Assembly: GCF_900111645.1 (NCBI RefSeq)
Contig: NZ_FOHQ01000005.1
Span: 1-64,000 of the forward strand
Direction: 5' to 3'
DNA: 64,000 nucleotides
From: Methanococcoides vulcani
Lineage (GTDB): Archaea > Halobacteriota > Methanosarcinia > Methanosarcinales > Methanosarcinaceae
Of the stretch, positions 63,766 through 64,000 are shown in pieces. The notes below the pieces were generated by a model. It ran no database searches, had not been told where the DNA came from, and was given only the letters and a program-made list of their open reading frames with translations. Position 1 is the first letter of the stretch; each line of letters opens with the position of its first letter. Position numbers and translations under genes: made by a program.

Positions 63766-64000
63766 ATGAAAGGAAGAGTATGGAAGTTCGGAGATGATGT
63801 TGACACTGATGCCGTCATCCCTGGAAGATACCTCGTAATGAACACTCCCGAGGAACTGGCGCCGTATACTTTTATCGGAGTGCGCCCGGATTTTGCTGAG
63901 AACGTTAAGGAAAACGACATTGTTGTTGCAGGCAACAACTTCGGATGTGGCTCATCAAGAGAACATGCACCTATCGCCCTTAAAGGAACAAAGGTCGGAT
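63766..64000 (+). CDS. leuD: 3-isopropylmalate dehydratase small subunit LeuD, N-terminal part
   Basis: 78 residues are visible before the right edge: [59 protein letters not shown] lies 5-6 bases before the ATG. The substrate loop is YLVM, the form of isopropylmalate isomerase, unlike the YLRT homologue at 31993-32484, so this one should act in leucine synthesis (isomerising isopropylmalate) and the other in coenzyme B synthesis. Confidence 0.88.
   Translation, partial: MKGRVWKFGDDVDTDAVIPGRYLVMNTPEELAPYTFIGVRPDFAENVKENDIVVAGNNFGCGSSREHAPIALKGTKVG

Noticed and set aside
1-64000. CRISPR array, prophage, rRNA operon or restriction-modification system
   Set aside because: I looked for regular direct repeats, phage structural genes and methylase/endonuclease pairs and saw none; only one IS and a few relics are present.

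Overview
The window reads as chromosome of a methanogenic, methylotrophic-type archaeon of the order Methanosarcinales (a Methanococcoides or Methanolobus relative is my best guess; this is inference from gene content, not a database match). Pointers are beta-RFAP synthase for methanopterin, a homoaconitase small subunit and homoisocitrate dehydrogenase for coenzyme B, a Cam-type gamma carbonic anhydrase, PurP, archaeal fibrillarin/Nop5, an archaellum operon, AglB, TATA-type promoters and two archaeal tRNA genes. Genes are densely packed, with many ATGA overlaps and Shine-Dalgarno-led TTG/GTG starts.

Layout. 1-5.1 kb: a Clp-fold protease end, a methyltransferase relic, tRNA-Gln, a Drg GTPase, MoeA, IlvE and a frameshifted membrane protein. 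5.2-8.2 kb: tRNA-Arg, a GT4 glycosyltransferase, then a gene graveyard with a UvrD-type helicase relic, an unidentified relic and strong palindromes. 8.2-14.8 kb: small metabolic genes, a multi-PAS histidine kinase with its response regulator, a gamma carbonic anhydrase, and a rhodanese lipoprotein coupled to a DUF2769 protein. 14.8-21.7 kb, all minus strand: FlpA-Nop5-beta-RFAP synthase, a DUF2953/GerW pair, an XPD-like helicase and a pilin. 22-30 kb, plus strand: 2[4Fe-4S] ferredoxin, UMP kinase, then arlCE-F-G-H-I-J without any archaellin gene.

30-32.6 kb is a coenzyme B block (aksF, unknown Cys-rich gene, hacB). 32.7-52.2 kb is a large, mostly minus-strand surface-glycan region: AglB oligosaccharyltransferase, GT2, a tandem pair of capsule-type glycosyltransferases, a complete legionaminic/nonulosonic acid set (dehydratase, aminotransferase, acyltransferase, epimerase, synthase, CMP-transferase), an IS element sitting in an acyltransferase relic, GT61, flippase, UDP-sugar decarboxylase/epimerase and sugar-1-phosphate nucleotidyltransferase. 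The likely logic is that activated sugars are made and assembled on a lipid, flipped, and transferred by AglB to S-layer, pilin and archaellin proteins; glycosylation commonly supports archaellum function, so its proximity to arl genes is sensible. The intergenic DNA in the glycan cluster is AT-rich and carries relics (manC, acyltransferase), consistent with recurrent gene turnover.

52.6-64 kb returns to housekeeping genes: two M24 peptidases, an exported protein, DUF1805, Trm-G10 methyltransferase, a YgjP-like peptidase, TruA, PurP, a lipoprotein, a polyprenol-kinase-like protein, a HerA-like ATPase, an M29-like aminopeptidase and the start of leuD. I found no CRISPR array, rRNA, prophage or defence island. 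The least explained items are the Cys-rich gene inside the coenzyme B block, the duplicated-domain ArlF, the E-to-Q carbonic anhydrase and the tandem capsule-type glycosyltransferases.
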